Below, in pieces: positions 1 through 4,581 of a stretch of DNA of 5,192 nucleotides (its first letter is position 1; every line of letters begins with the position of its first letter). A program made the position numbers and the translations under genes. This stretch comes from Thermoplasmata archaeon. GTDB lineage: Archaea > Thermoplasmatota > DTKX01 > GCA-020343715. The stretch covers positions 281,305-286,496 of the forward strand of contig CP070808.1 in NCBI GenBank assembly GCA_020343715.1, in the 5' to 3' direction. Below the pieces are notes generated by a model. That model saw only the letters and a list, made by a program, of their open reading frames with translations, made no database searches and was not told the origin of the DNA.

Positions 1-213
1 TGGGACACCGACGGGGACGGCGTCGGGGACAACGCCGACGCGTACCCTCGTGACAAGGACCGGTGGAAGAAGGAGGCGTCGGAGGACCCAACGGGCCTCC
101 TGGCGGGTGACGTTTGCTACATCGCCGGCATGGCCTTCTTCATCCTTGTGCCACTCCTGCTCATCGTGGGAATGCATTTCAGCCAGAAGAGGAAGACGAA
201 GGGCAAAGGTTGA
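1..213 (+). CDS. C-terminal end of a membrane-anchored surface protein with calcium-type DxDGDG repeats (5' partial)
   Basis: Frame 1 is open from the first base and ends at TGA 211-213, giving the last 70 residues of a longer protein. Residues 2-18 (DTDGDGVGDNADAYPRD) match the acidic Asp/Gly/Asn repeats of thrombospondin type 3-like calcium-binding regions, which are common in large secreted archaeal proteins. A short polar linker follows, then a hydrophobic segment at about residues 40-58 (IAGMAFFILVPLLLIVGM) and a basic tail, QKRKTKGKG. This is the usual layout of an extracellular protein held by one C-terminal transmembrane helix, with the positive tail in the cytoplasm. The function of the missing N-terminal part cannot be told from here. 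The next gene starts 24 bases downstream on the same strand and also encodes an anchored surface protein, so the two may be co-transcribed. The reading frame and topology are clear; the calcium binding is inferred from the repeat family. Confidence 0.85.
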   Translation, partial: WDTDGDGVGDNADAYPRDKDRWKKEASEDPTGLLAGDVCYIAGMAFFILVPLLLIVGMHFSQKRKTKGKG

Positions 214-237
214 AATGGGGCCAGCAACCTACCATCA

Positions 238-741
238 ATGATAACCTTGAGGACCAATACCATTGTCGCGTGCGTGATGCTCGCGATCCTCCTGACCCTA
301 CCCATGACAGTACTGGGAAGCGAATCCGACGGCAAGCCCGAGGCCTCGCCTCAACCGATAAGCGTCAATGCGGGCGACTCCTTCGAACTCGAGGTCCCCA
401 TCCAGGCATGGGCGGACTCCAACTACACCGTGACCTTCATGGAGCGGACCCGGTTCTCGTTCCCCGGCGACCGGTCCAAGACCCATCACATGGCCGTATC
501 CGACGCCATCCTGTTCAAGGTACCATGCAGCGTGGACGAGGACACCCCTGACGGGGAGTACAAGGTCGCCTTCGAGATCTCCTGGAACGTGGACGGAACC
601 GACAAGAAGGTCTTCGGCGAGGTCGAGGTGGTGGTGGGCGAGGGCACCGGGGACGTCACCTGCAACACCATGATAATGCTGGTCGCCCCCGCCATCCTCG
701 CGTTCTCGCTGCTCATCGTCCAGCGCCGGCGCTATCCGTGA
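238..741 (+). CDS. Small secreted protein with signal peptide, beta-sandwich-like domain and C-terminal membrane anchor
   Basis: This is a 167-residue protein that I cannot assign to a named gene. Residues 1-27 look like a signal peptide (Arg5, hydrophobic core 9-21, probable cleavage after Val-Leu-Gly27). Residues about 40-135 are rich in alternating beta-type segments. The pattern PCSVDEDTPDGEYKVAFEIS at 96-115 resembles the 'VPxDTPxGxYxVxV' strand pairs of NEW3/CARDB/COG1361-type extracellular domains, so an immunoglobulin-like fold is likely. There is one N-glycosylation sequon, Asn62-Tyr-Thr64, and two cysteines (97 and 142) in the exported part. Residues 144-161 form a hydrophobic helix followed by QRRRYP, giving a type I topology. 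ATG 238 is the first possible start after the in-frame stop at 211-213. No Shine-Dalgarno or TATA box is obvious, which fits readthrough from the upstream gene 24 bases away. The coding call is strong; the domain family is tentative. Confidence 0.8.
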   Translation: MITLRTNTIVACVMLAILLTLPMTVLGSESDGKPEASPQPISVNAGDSFELEVPIQAWADSNYTVTFMERTRFSFPGDRSKTHHMAVSDAILFKVPCSVDEDTPDGEYKVAFEISWNVDGTDKKVFGEVEVVVGEGTGDVTCNTMIMLVAPAILAFSLLIVQRRRYP

Positions 742-757
742 TGGGGTTGGGGAAGGA

Positions 758-828
758 GCCGTCGGAGGGGATTGAACCCTCGACCTTCTGATTACGAATC
801 AGACGCTCTACCGCTAAGCTACGACGGC
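758..828 (-). tRNA. tRNA-Thr (anticodon CGU)
   Basis: Read on the minus strand, this 71-nt sequence folds as a full cloverleaf. The acceptor stem is GCCGTCG/CGACGGC (7 perfect pairs). The D arm is GCTT-AGCGGTA-GAGC, with one G-U pair. The anticodon arm is TCTGA-TTCGTAA-TCAGA, with CGT at 794-796, and a 5-nt variable loop follows. The T arm is GAGGG-TTCAATC-CCCTC. The anticodon CGU reads the Thr codon ACG. G1-C72 and C2-G71, and the U that follows at position 73, agree with threonine identity in archaea. CCA is not encoded, so it must be added after transcription. No intron is present. The gene is convergent with the + strand gene ending at 741 and lies downstream of pgk on the same strand. 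Confidence 0.95.
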
Positions 829-858
829 CCACTGGTATGATGGCGAACTGCCCCTCCG

Positions 859-872
859 TATATAGCCTTTTT
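859..872 (-). promoter_or_regulatory. BRE/TATA promoter for tRNA-Thr
   Basis: On the minus strand an A-rich AAAAAGGC (872-865) is followed by TATATA (864-859), which reads as a BRE plus TATA box. The TATA centre lies about 33 bp before the tRNA 5' end. A start 26-27 bp downstream would leave a leader of about 7 nt, removable by RNase P. This gives the tRNA its own promoter separate from pgk. Confidence 0.65.
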
Positions 873-880
873 CATGAGGA

Positions 881-896
881 CCCCGACCTTACGGGG
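881..896 (-). terminator. Possible hairpin after pgk
   Basis: On the minus strand CCCCG-TAAGGT-CGGGG forms a 5-bp GC stem starting about 10 nt after the pgk stop codon, before the tRNA promoter. No U-tract follows it, and archaeal termination usually relies on one, so this may only be a 3'-end structure. Confidence 0.25.
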
Positions 897-905
897 GGAT
901 GGCCG

Positions 906-2174
906 TCACTGTTCGGGCTTGAGGGCGAACTCGCCCTTCTCGTACATGACCCTCGACAGCTTGAGAGACTCGATGACAGGCATCTGGCCGCCACTGAGGT
1001 AGGTTATCAGCGCACCCCCTCCCGTGGAGATATGGCTGGCCACCTGGTCCAGGCCCAGCGACCTGGAAAGGACGCCGGTGTGGCCCCCTCCCAGAAGTGT
1101 GTAGCCCGAGACGCGTCCTATCTCGGTGAACACCTCCTTGGTGCCGAAGGCGAAGGCATCCTCCTCGAACATGCCCATGGGCCCGTTGCACACGACGGTC
1201 TTGGCCTCCTTGATTGCGCGTATGTAAGCGACCACGCTGTCCACGCCCAGGTCAAGGATGGGCAGCTCAGGGTCCATCTCCTCGATGCGAGCGCGGACCC
1301 TGCCCCCCTTCGATGTCTTCTGTGCCACGTCGATGGGCATCATGATGTTGTCACCGTGGTCCTCCAGGACGGCCTTGGCGTCGTTGAGGAGCTTGGTCGA
1401 GTCCCCCACCTCCCGCTCGACGACCTGCATGTTCACCTCGCCGATGTCGACCCCGGAGGCGGCCAGGAACACATTTGCCACGACGCCTCCGGTGAGCACC
1501 CGGTCGGCACCGCCCGTCTCCAGCACGTGGCCGGCCACGCGGACAGAGTCGTCAGCCTTGGCCCCTCCCAGGACCACAAGCACGGGTCTCTCCCCCTCCC
1601 CCAGGGCGCGGGAGACACCGTCGATCTCCTGGGCGAACAGGCGCCCGGCGATGCATGGCAGGCGCTCCGCGAATCCAACCAGCGAGGGCTGGGCCCGATG
1701 GGCTGCTGCGAAGGCGTCGGTGACGAAGGCGTCCGTTGCATTGGCCAGGTTCCTGACCATGTGGGTCCTGCCCAGCTCCTGGATGGACTTGCCCTTCAGG
1801 GCCACCTCCTCGGCGTACATCCTGGTGTTCTCCATCACCAGGACCTCGCCCACCTCCATGGTCCGGATCTCCCGCTGGGCCCGCGAACCGATCAGGTCGT
1901 CCACGTACTTGACAGGACGGTTCAGCAGCCTGCCCAGGACCCGGGCGTGCTCCCTCATGGTCATGTAGTCGGCCTTGCCCGGCCTGCTCTGGTGGGCCAG
2001 GACCACCAGCTTCGAGGCGGCGAGCTCCCTGAGGGTGGGAAGCGAGCTACGGAACCTGGTGATATCCAGGAATGATCCGTCGGTGGGGTTGACGGGACTG
2101 TTGATGTCCACCCGAACGATGACGGTGCGTCCCCGAAGGTCTATGTCATCGAGGGTCAGGACCTCCCCCAGCAT
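906..2174 (-). CDS. pgk: Phosphoglycerate kinase (archaeal type)
   Basis: The enzyme transfers phosphate between 1,3-bisphosphoglycerate and ADP in glycolysis, and runs in reverse in gluconeogenesis; it is cytosolic. From the ATG the protein has 422 residues, near the usual size of about 400-420. The N-terminal substrate domain shows VRVDINSP (20-27, with Asp23 and Asn25), AHQSRPGK (60-67), ENTR (115-118) and DAFAAAHR (153-160). The C-terminal nucleotide domain shows LGGAKADDS (202-210, Lys206), NGPMGMFE (330-337), GGGHTG (362-367) and STGGGA (383-388). The HQSRPG and GGGHTG variants are typical of archaeal rather than bacterial enzymes. An in-frame GTG at 2178-2180 would add Val-Thr (read Met-Thr). 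A TATA-like box places the transcript start near 2180, so either a leaderless GTG or an ATG with a 6-nt leader is possible; I prefer the ATG. No other glycolytic gene is adjacent. Confidence 0.96.
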   Translation of the reverse strand: MLGEVLTLDDIDLRGRTVIVRVDINSPVNPTDGSFLDITRFRSSLPTLRELAASKLVVLAHQSRPGKADYMTMREHARVLGRLLNRPVKYVDDLIGSRAQREIRTMEVGEVLVMENTRMYAEEVALKGKSIQELGRTHMVRNLANATDAFVTDAFAAAHRAQPSLVGFAERLPCIAGRLFAQEIDGVSRALGEGERPVLVVLGGAKADDSVRVAGHVLETGGADRVLTGGVVANVFLAASGVDIGEVNMQVVEREVGDSTKLLNDAKAVLEDHGDNIMMPIDVAQKTSKGGRVRARIEEMDPELPILDLGVDSVVAYIRAIKEAKTVVCNGPMGMFEEDAFAFGTKEVFTEIGRVSGYTLLGGGHTGVLSRSLGLDQVASHISTGGGALITYLSGGQMPVIESLKLSRVMYEKGEFALKPEQ

Positions 2175-2204
2175 GGTCACGGTGACGGGAACGAGCTCGG
2201 CCCA

Positions 2205-2217
2205 CTTAAGGGTTTCT
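2205..2217 (-). promoter_or_regulatory. Probable BRE/TATA promoter for pgk
   Basis: The minus strand reads AGAAACC (2217-2211, BRE-like) then CTTAAG (2210-2205, TATA-like). The centre is about 27 bp before position 2180, so transcription should start at or a few bases before the first codon. It lies in the 45-bp gap after the membrane-protein gene and suggests pgk can be transcribed independently. Confidence 0.5.
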
Positions 2218-2225
2218 GGGGGGAA

Positions 2226-2528
2226 TCAGAGGACCTCGGCAAGGCGCAGAAGGAAGAGGGCCAGGAGCATGCCACCAGCGGTGTAGTCGGCGTACGCCTC
2301 CATGGGCGCGTAGCGCCTGGCGTAGAGACCGAACGCCACCGCCGCACCCCCGCACACGAGGAAGCCGTATGTGCTCCAGGAGAGGACCCCGAGTATCGCT
2401 ACGAGCACTCCCGCCCAAGCGGCCATCCTGGCCTCCCTGTGCTTCTCCTCAACAGCGTCGATCAGGGGACACTCCGCCGTCGGGAGGGGCTCTACCGGCG
2501 TTATGTCCGGGACCTCCTCGTCGGTCAT
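2226..2528 (-). CDS. Small three-helix membrane protein, function unknown
   Basis: This is a 100-residue protein that I do not recognise. The N-terminal 34 residues are acidic and polar (start MTDEEVPDITPVEPLP). They are followed by hydrophobic segments at about 36-51 (AAWAGVLVAILGVLSW), 54-70 (YGFLVCGGAAVAFGLYA) and 83-97, with Arg71-Arg72 and acidic residues between the last two. The protein ends almost directly after the third segment. The start ATG (2526-2528) overlaps the TGA of the ketopantoate reductase gene as TGATG. It is preceded by a perfect AGGAGG with 8-nt spacing, so translation is very probably coupled to that gene. An open frame continues upstream as far as 3740, but that part is the antisense-like shadow of panE in another frame. 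The tight coupling suggests co-expression with panE; it does not show what the protein does. Confidence 0.82.
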   Translation of the reverse strand: MTDEEVPDITPVEPLPTAECPLIDAVEEKHREARMAAWAGVLVAILGVLSWSTYGFLVCGGAAVAFGLYARRYAPMEAYADYTAGGMLLALFLLRLAEVL

Positions 2529-3466
2529 CAGCAGTGCCTCCTGTCCTCCTCGTACTTGGCCTCGGTCCCCTCGGTCTCCAGGTTCTTCACCTCGTAGTAG
2601 ATGAACTCGGAGAGGGGCAGGTCGAGGCCATGGCGCTTCCCCAGCCTGATGATGTAACCCGTGATGTGGTCGATCTCGGTGCGCTTGCCCCTGTCCACGT
2701 CCTGGAGCATGGAGCTCTTGTTGTCGGCGGTGAGGCGGGCCACCTCCTTGACACGGCCCAGGACGTCGTCGGTGGGCAGGTTGACCACGGCGGCGTGGAT
2801 CACCGATATCGCCTCCTCGGCCAGCCCCGTCATGTGCTGAAGGTACGTTGGATTCTCCAAGAGAGCGCCGTTCTTGCACCTGTGGATGACGGTGAGGGGG
2901 TTGATGCAGTGGTTGACGACGCCCTTTAGCCATACATGCCCACGGATGTTGTCCACCCACTCGATGGGGAACCCGCCCTCCGTCAGCTTGTCGGCCACCA
3001 GTCGTGCCTCGCCTGGGGACGAAGCCATGCGCCCCAGCACCGTTGAACCTTCGCCAGCGTGACGGATGTGACCTGGACCCTCCAGCGTCACCCCGAAGGA
3101 GGTGATGGCGGCACAGCTCTTGAGGCCCGGTGCGGCCCTGGCCACCGCCTCGTCGTTGTCGAGGCCGTTCTGGAGCGTCACCAAGGTCGTCATGGGGGCG
3201 GCCTCGGCCACCAGGCCTGCCGCCTCCTCGGTGTCGTAGGCCTTCACGGTGAGGAGCACGATGTCGCAGTCCTCCAGGGCGGCGGGGTCCACGCTGGCGT
3301 CGGGTCGGACGTGCATCTCCGTGCGTCCTGAGATCCGAACACCGCGGTCTTTGATGCAATCGACCACGGCGGGCCTGCCGATGAGGACCACGTGGTTCAT
3401 CTCGGACAGCAGCGCCCCCACGTAGGTCCCGACGGCCCCAGCTCCCATGATGCCAATTCGCATCAT
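2528..3466 (-). CDS. panE: 2-dehydropantoate 2-reductase (ketopantoate reductase)
   Basis: The enzyme reduces ketopantoate to pantoate with NAD(P)H, an early cytosolic step of coenzyme A synthesis. The 312-residue length is normal for the ApbA/PanE family. The N-terminal Rossmann domain has RIGIMGAGAVG (GxGxxG at 8-13), an Arg31 after the second strand where NADPH-using members carry a basic residue, and VKAYDT with Lys75 and QNG with Asn100 of the cofactor/substrate site. The C-terminal helical domain has WLKGVVNHCINPLT (179-192), with Lys181 matching the catalytic lysine and Asn185/Asn189 near the substrate. It also has NKSSMLQD (249-256) and RTEID with Glu264, matching the conserved Ser and Glu. 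Two ATGs are adjacent (3464-3466 and 3461-3463). A TATA-like box 26 bp upstream points to a leaderless start at 3466. The membrane-protein gene follows with a TGATG overlap. Some family members act on other 2-keto acids, but all key residues are present here. Confidence 0.9.
   Translation of the reverse strand: MMRIGIMGAGAVGTYVGALLSEMNHVVLIGRPAVVDCIKDRGVRISGRTEMHVRPDASVDPAALEDCDIVLLTVKAYDTEEAAGLVAEAAPMTTLVTLQNGLDNDEAVARAAPGLKSCAAITSFGVTLEGPGHIRHAGEGSTVLGRMASSPGEARLVADKLTEGGFPIEWVDNIRGHVWLKGVVNHCINPLTVIHRCKNGALLENPTYLQHMTGLAEEAISVIHAAVVNLPTDDVLGRVKEVARLTADNKSSMLQDVDRGKRTEIDHITGYIIRLGKRHGLDLPLSEFIYYEVKNLETEGTEAKYEEDRRHC
2537..2542 (-). promoter_or_regulatory. Shine-Dalgarno site deciding the start of the membrane protein
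   Basis: The minus strand shows AGGAGG 8 nt before ATG 2528, inside the last codons of panE. A second AGGAGG lies at 2545-2550. This canonical site fixes the MTDEEV start. Other starts in the window lack such a site and appear to be leaderless or short-leader. Confidence 0.75.
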
Positions 3467-3489
3467 GGACGGAAACCAGATGGCCGGCC

Positions 3490-3496
3490 TTTAACC
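3490..3496 (-). promoter_or_regulatory. Possible TATA box for panE
   Basis: On the minus strand GGTTAAA (3496-3490) is centred about 27 bp before ATG 3466, the spacing expected for a leaderless archaeal transcript. Its TAA is also the stop codon of the upstream coiled-coil gene (3491-3493). panE may therefore have its own promoter, or may simply be read from upstream across the 24-bp gap. Confidence 0.4.
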
Positions 3497-3736
3497 TTGC
3501 GGCGGAGGCCTCGCCCCGGCGCCCGTGTGACCAGGCGGGCGGGGGACCGGGCGAATCCGGGTGGACTTGATCCCAAGCCTCTCCTCGATGAGGAGTATCT
3601 CCTCGTCCAGGACGGCCAGGTAGTCCATGGCCTCCTCGAAGTACCAGGCTATCGCCCCCACCATTGAGGTGAGCTCCTCCAAGCGCTGCTCGATGCGGTC
3701 CAGCTGCTTGCTCAATCGTGAACCCCCTTTCGCCAT
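3491..3736 (-). CDS. Small coiled-coil protein with a proline-rich tail, function unknown
   Basis: This is an 81-residue protein that I cannot assign to a family. Residues 5-55 are strongly helical with heptad-like spacing of Leu/Ile/Met (SRLSKQLDRIEQRLEELTSM, then a second helix rich in Glu and Leu ending at EERLGI). This suggests one long or two antiparallel amphipathic helices that oligomerise. Residues 59-81 are a basic, Pro/Gly-rich tail that is probably disordered. There is no signal peptide or membrane segment. The ATG at 3734-3736 is chosen because the helical part begins there. The longer frame upstream, as far as 4501, merely runs antisense through the two RAM genes. No convincing TATA box lies 26 bp upstream. 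The gene is divergent from the first RAM gene and ends 24 bp before panE on the same strand, so it may be the first gene of a panE operon. The coding call rests on composition and position. Confidence 0.65.
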   Translation of the reverse strand: MAKGGSRLSKQLDRIEQRLEELTSMVGAIAWYFEEAMDYLAVLDEEILLIEERLGIKSTRIRPVPRPPGHTGAGARPPPQG

Positions 3737-3804
3737 CCATTCTGCGTTAATGGTAGAAACCCTTTGTGGAACGAACGTCGAAGGGACAGCCTGGGTCGGG
3801 CTGA

Positions 3805-3820
3805 GCGAAGGGTATTTAAT
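3805..3820 (+). promoter_or_regulatory. BRE/TATA promoter of the first RAM gene
   Basis: GCGAAGGG (3805-3812) followed by TATTTAAT (3813-3820) reads as BRE plus TATA. The expected start is near 3842-3843, leaving a leader of about 8 nt before ATG 3851. The upstream in-frame extension to 3764 would contain this promoter, so it is not coding. The CGAAGGG is repeated at 3779-3785, 27 bp upstream. Confidence 0.65.
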
Positions 3821-3838
3821 GCCACGAACACTATAACA

Positions 3839-3853
3839 CATGGGATACCCATG
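3839..3853. promoter_or_regulatory. Perfect inverted repeat over the transcript start and start codon of the first RAM gene
   Basis: CATGGG-ATA-CCCATG has 6-bp perfect arms around a 3-bp centre. The right arm contains the ATG at 3851, and the left arm covers the predicted transcription start. This is a good position for an operator that blocks RNA polymerase, or for a small hairpin that hides the start codon. The second RAM gene has no equivalent. The factor that would bind is unknown. Confidence 0.45.
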
Positions 3854-4084
3854 GCTATCGGTTTCGTGCTGATTAGTACTTCCCCCGCCAAGGAACACGA
3901 GGTCTACAACGAGCTGCTCAAGGTGAAGAACATCGTCGAGCTGCACCCGTTGTTCGGAGAGTACGATCTCATCGCCAAGATCTCGGCCGAGGACTTCAAC
4001 GCCCTGGGCCAGATAGTGGTTGACAAGATCAGGTCGATCCCCGGTGTGGTCGAGACCAAGACCCTGACGGGAATCAAGTTCTGA
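3851..4084 (+). CDS. Stand-alone Lrp/AsnC ligand-binding (RAM) domain protein, copy 1
   Basis: This is a 77-residue protein consisting only of the RAM effector-binding domain (beta-alpha-beta-beta-alpha-beta) that forms the C-terminal half of Lrp/AsnC regulators. Strand 1 is AIGFVLIST (2-10). Helix 1 spans 12-24. The IVELHPLFGEYDLIAKI segment (28-44) carries the signature Gly36-Glu-Tyr-Asp39, where ligand and dimer contacts lie in the family. Helix 2 spans 47-61, and the closing VVETKTLTGIKF (66-77) matches the family's 'GVxxTxT' end. Full-length Lrp proteins have about 150 residues with an N-terminal helix-turn-helix; none is present here. Such stand-alone RAM proteins are known to assemble as dimers and higher rings and to bind amino acids, so a ligand sensor or partner of a DNA-binding Lrp is inferred. 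It is 86% identical (66/77) to the copy at 4232-4465. The promoter and the inverted repeat at its start suggest separate control. Confidence 0.9.
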   Translation: MAIGFVLISTSPAKEHEVYNELLKVKNIVELHPLFGEYDLIAKISAEDFNALGQIVVDKIRSIPGVVETKTLTGIKF

Positions 4085-4094
4085 GACCTGGTAG

Positions 4095-4118
4095 TCCGGT
4101 CTGCCGGGGGGGAAACGG
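4095..4118 (+). other. GC-rich 3' element shared by both RAM genes, copy 1
   Basis: Ten bases after the stop codon lies TCCGG-tctg-CCGGGGGGG-aaa-CGG. A close match follows copy 2 at 4471-4497. The CCGG arms can form a 4-bp hairpin with a 4-nt loop. There is no U-tract, so an ordinary archaeal terminator is not supported; a processing or RNA-stability element is possible. Confidence 0.35.
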
Positions 4119-4124
4119 AGACCC

Positions 4125-4139
4125 GCTCCAGCCTGGAGC
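4125..4139 (+). repeat. Inverted repeat between the two RAM genes
   Basis: GCTCCAG-C-CTGGAGC is a palindrome with 7-bp arms around one base; as RNA it would be a 6-bp stem with a 3-nt loop. It lies about 40 nt after the copy 1 stop codon and about 55 bp before the copy 2 TATA box. It may help end the first transcript, but no T-run follows, so the role is open. Confidence 0.35.
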
Positions 4140-4159
4140 CATTGCCATATCAAGAGATG

Positions 4160-4183
4160 GAATCGATGGATTCGTGCCGATTC
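4160..4183. repeat. Cluster of three GATTC half-sites upstream of the second RAM gene
   Basis: GAATC (4160-4164), GATTC (4169-4173) and GATTC (4179-4183) give one inverted pair with a 4-bp gap and one direct pair with 10-bp periodicity, about one helical turn. They end 10 bp before the TATA-like box, where a regulator could bind. The half-sites are short, so chance is possible. Confidence 0.3.
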
Positions 4184-4186
4184 TGA

Positions 4187-4200
4187 CGAAAGCTTTATCC
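4187..4200 (+). promoter_or_regulatory. BRE/TATA promoter of the second RAM gene
   Basis: CGAAAG (4187-4192) followed by CTTTATCC (4193-4200) resembles BRE plus TATA. The centre is about 35 bp before ATG 4232, nearly the same spacing as for copy 1 (about 34 bp), giving a predicted leader of about 9 nt. The BRE resembles the CGAAGG of copy 1, but the leaders otherwise share little. Confidence 0.6.
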
Positions 4201-4231
4201 CCCCTGAAGGACAAAGGGAAGCGGGTTCGCG

Positions 4232-4465
4232 ATGGCTATAGGATTCGTTCTGATAAGCACATCCCCCGCTCAGGAGCACGTGGTCTACAACGAGCTGCTC
4301 GGCGTCAAGCACATAGTCGAGCTCCACCCCCTGTTCGGCGAGTACGACCTGATCGCAAAGGTCAGTGCCGAGGACTTCAACGCCCTCGGACAGGTCGTGG
4401 TCGAGGAGATCCGCGGAGTGGACGGCGTCGTCGAGACCAAGACGCTCACGGGCATCAAGTTCTGA
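4232..4465 (+). CDS. Stand-alone Lrp/AsnC ligand-binding (RAM) domain protein, copy 2
   Basis: This second 77-residue RAM-only protein is a tandem paralogue of the gene at 3851. The 11 differences are Lys14Gln, Glu17Val, Lys24Gly, Asn27His, Ile44Val, Ile55Val, Asp58Glu, Lys59Glu, Ser62Gly, Ile63Val and Pro64Asp. Most lie on helix 1 and at the end of helix 2. The first strand, the Gly36-Glu-Tyr-Asp39 region and the last 13 residues are unchanged. Copy 2 loses three lysines and is more acidic, so its surface charge differs. The DNA carries many silent differences, which implies an old duplication kept by purifying selection rather than a recent copy. Like copy 1 it has no helix-turn-helix. The pair could form mixed rings or respond to different ligands; this is inference. 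It has its own TATA-like box and sits 147 bp after copy 1. The frame crossing it from 4174 is a shadow. Confidence 0.9.
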   Translation: MAIGFVLISTSPAQEHVVYNELLGVKHIVELHPLFGEYDLIAKVSAEDFNALGQVVVEEIRGVDGVVETKTLTGIKF

Positions 4466-4470
4466 GGACA

Positions 4471-4497
4471 TCCGGCCGCCTCCGGGGGGAGAACCGG
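4471..4497 (+). other. GC-rich 3' element shared by both RAM genes, copy 2
   Basis: Five bases after the stop codon, TCCGG-ccgcc-TCCGGGGGG-agaa-CCGG repeats the layout seen after copy 1 (4095-4118): TCCGG, a 4-5 nt gap, (T)CCGG running into at least six G, a short A-rich step, then CGG. Coding and 3' regions may have been duplicated together. Confidence 0.35.
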
Positions 4498-4539
4498 CCA
4501 CCGGCGTCGAGGGAGGACGCGACCACGCATAGCTTCAGC

Positions 4540-4574
4540 GATTGCCGTTCACCTCCCATCCGGGTGCGGCAATC
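4540..4574. promoter_or_regulatory. Inverted repeat just upstream of the cobalamin-protein promoter
   Basis: GATTGCCG (4540-4547) and CGGCAATC (4567-4574) are perfect 8-bp inverted arms. Inside them CACC (4550-4553) pairs with GGTG (4563-4566), so the whole can form a 12-bp stem with a 2-nt bulge and a 9-nt loop. The right arm abuts the TATA box at 4575, where BRE lies, as expected for an operator. It could instead be a hairpin ending the upstream transcript, but no T-tract follows. Confidence 0.5.
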
Positions 4575-4581
4575 ATATTAA
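4575..4581 (+). promoter_or_regulatory. TATA box for the cobalamin-binding protein
   Basis: ATATTAA is centred about 29 bp before ATG 4607, so transcription should begin within a few bases of the start codon, giving a leaderless or nearly leaderless mRNA. No Shine-Dalgarno sequence is present. The following TTAAGTGGG is also found at the pgk TATA box. Confidence 0.6.

Noticed and set aside
837..2075. Long + strand open frame of 412 codons
   Set aside because: It lies antisense to pgk, whose motifs are clear; its Gly/His/Leu-rich translation shows no family pattern and is a GC-bias shadow.
2226..3740. Minus-strand open frame of 504 codons ending in the membrane protein
   Set aside because: All but the last 100 residues overlap panE in another frame and have low-complexity Arg/Gly/His composition; the SD site and TGATG overlap fix the real start at 2528.
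3764..3850. N-terminal extension of the first RAM protein
   Set aside because: It would include the TATA box and palindrome, has no counterpart in the paralogue, and is not family-like.
4165..4186. Possible vestige of a third RAM gene start (GATGG...ATTCGT...TTCTGA)
   Set aside because: The likeness to 4231-4255 needs gaps and is only about 20 bases long; chance is as likely.
3491..4501. Minus-strand open frame of 336 codons, with two similar internal segments
   Set aside because: The repeated parts are antisense translations of the two RAM genes; only the last 81 codons (3491-3736) look like a protein.
4174..4581. + strand frame overlapping the second RAM gene
   Set aside because: Arg-rich out-of-frame shadow that includes the promoter of the RAM gene.
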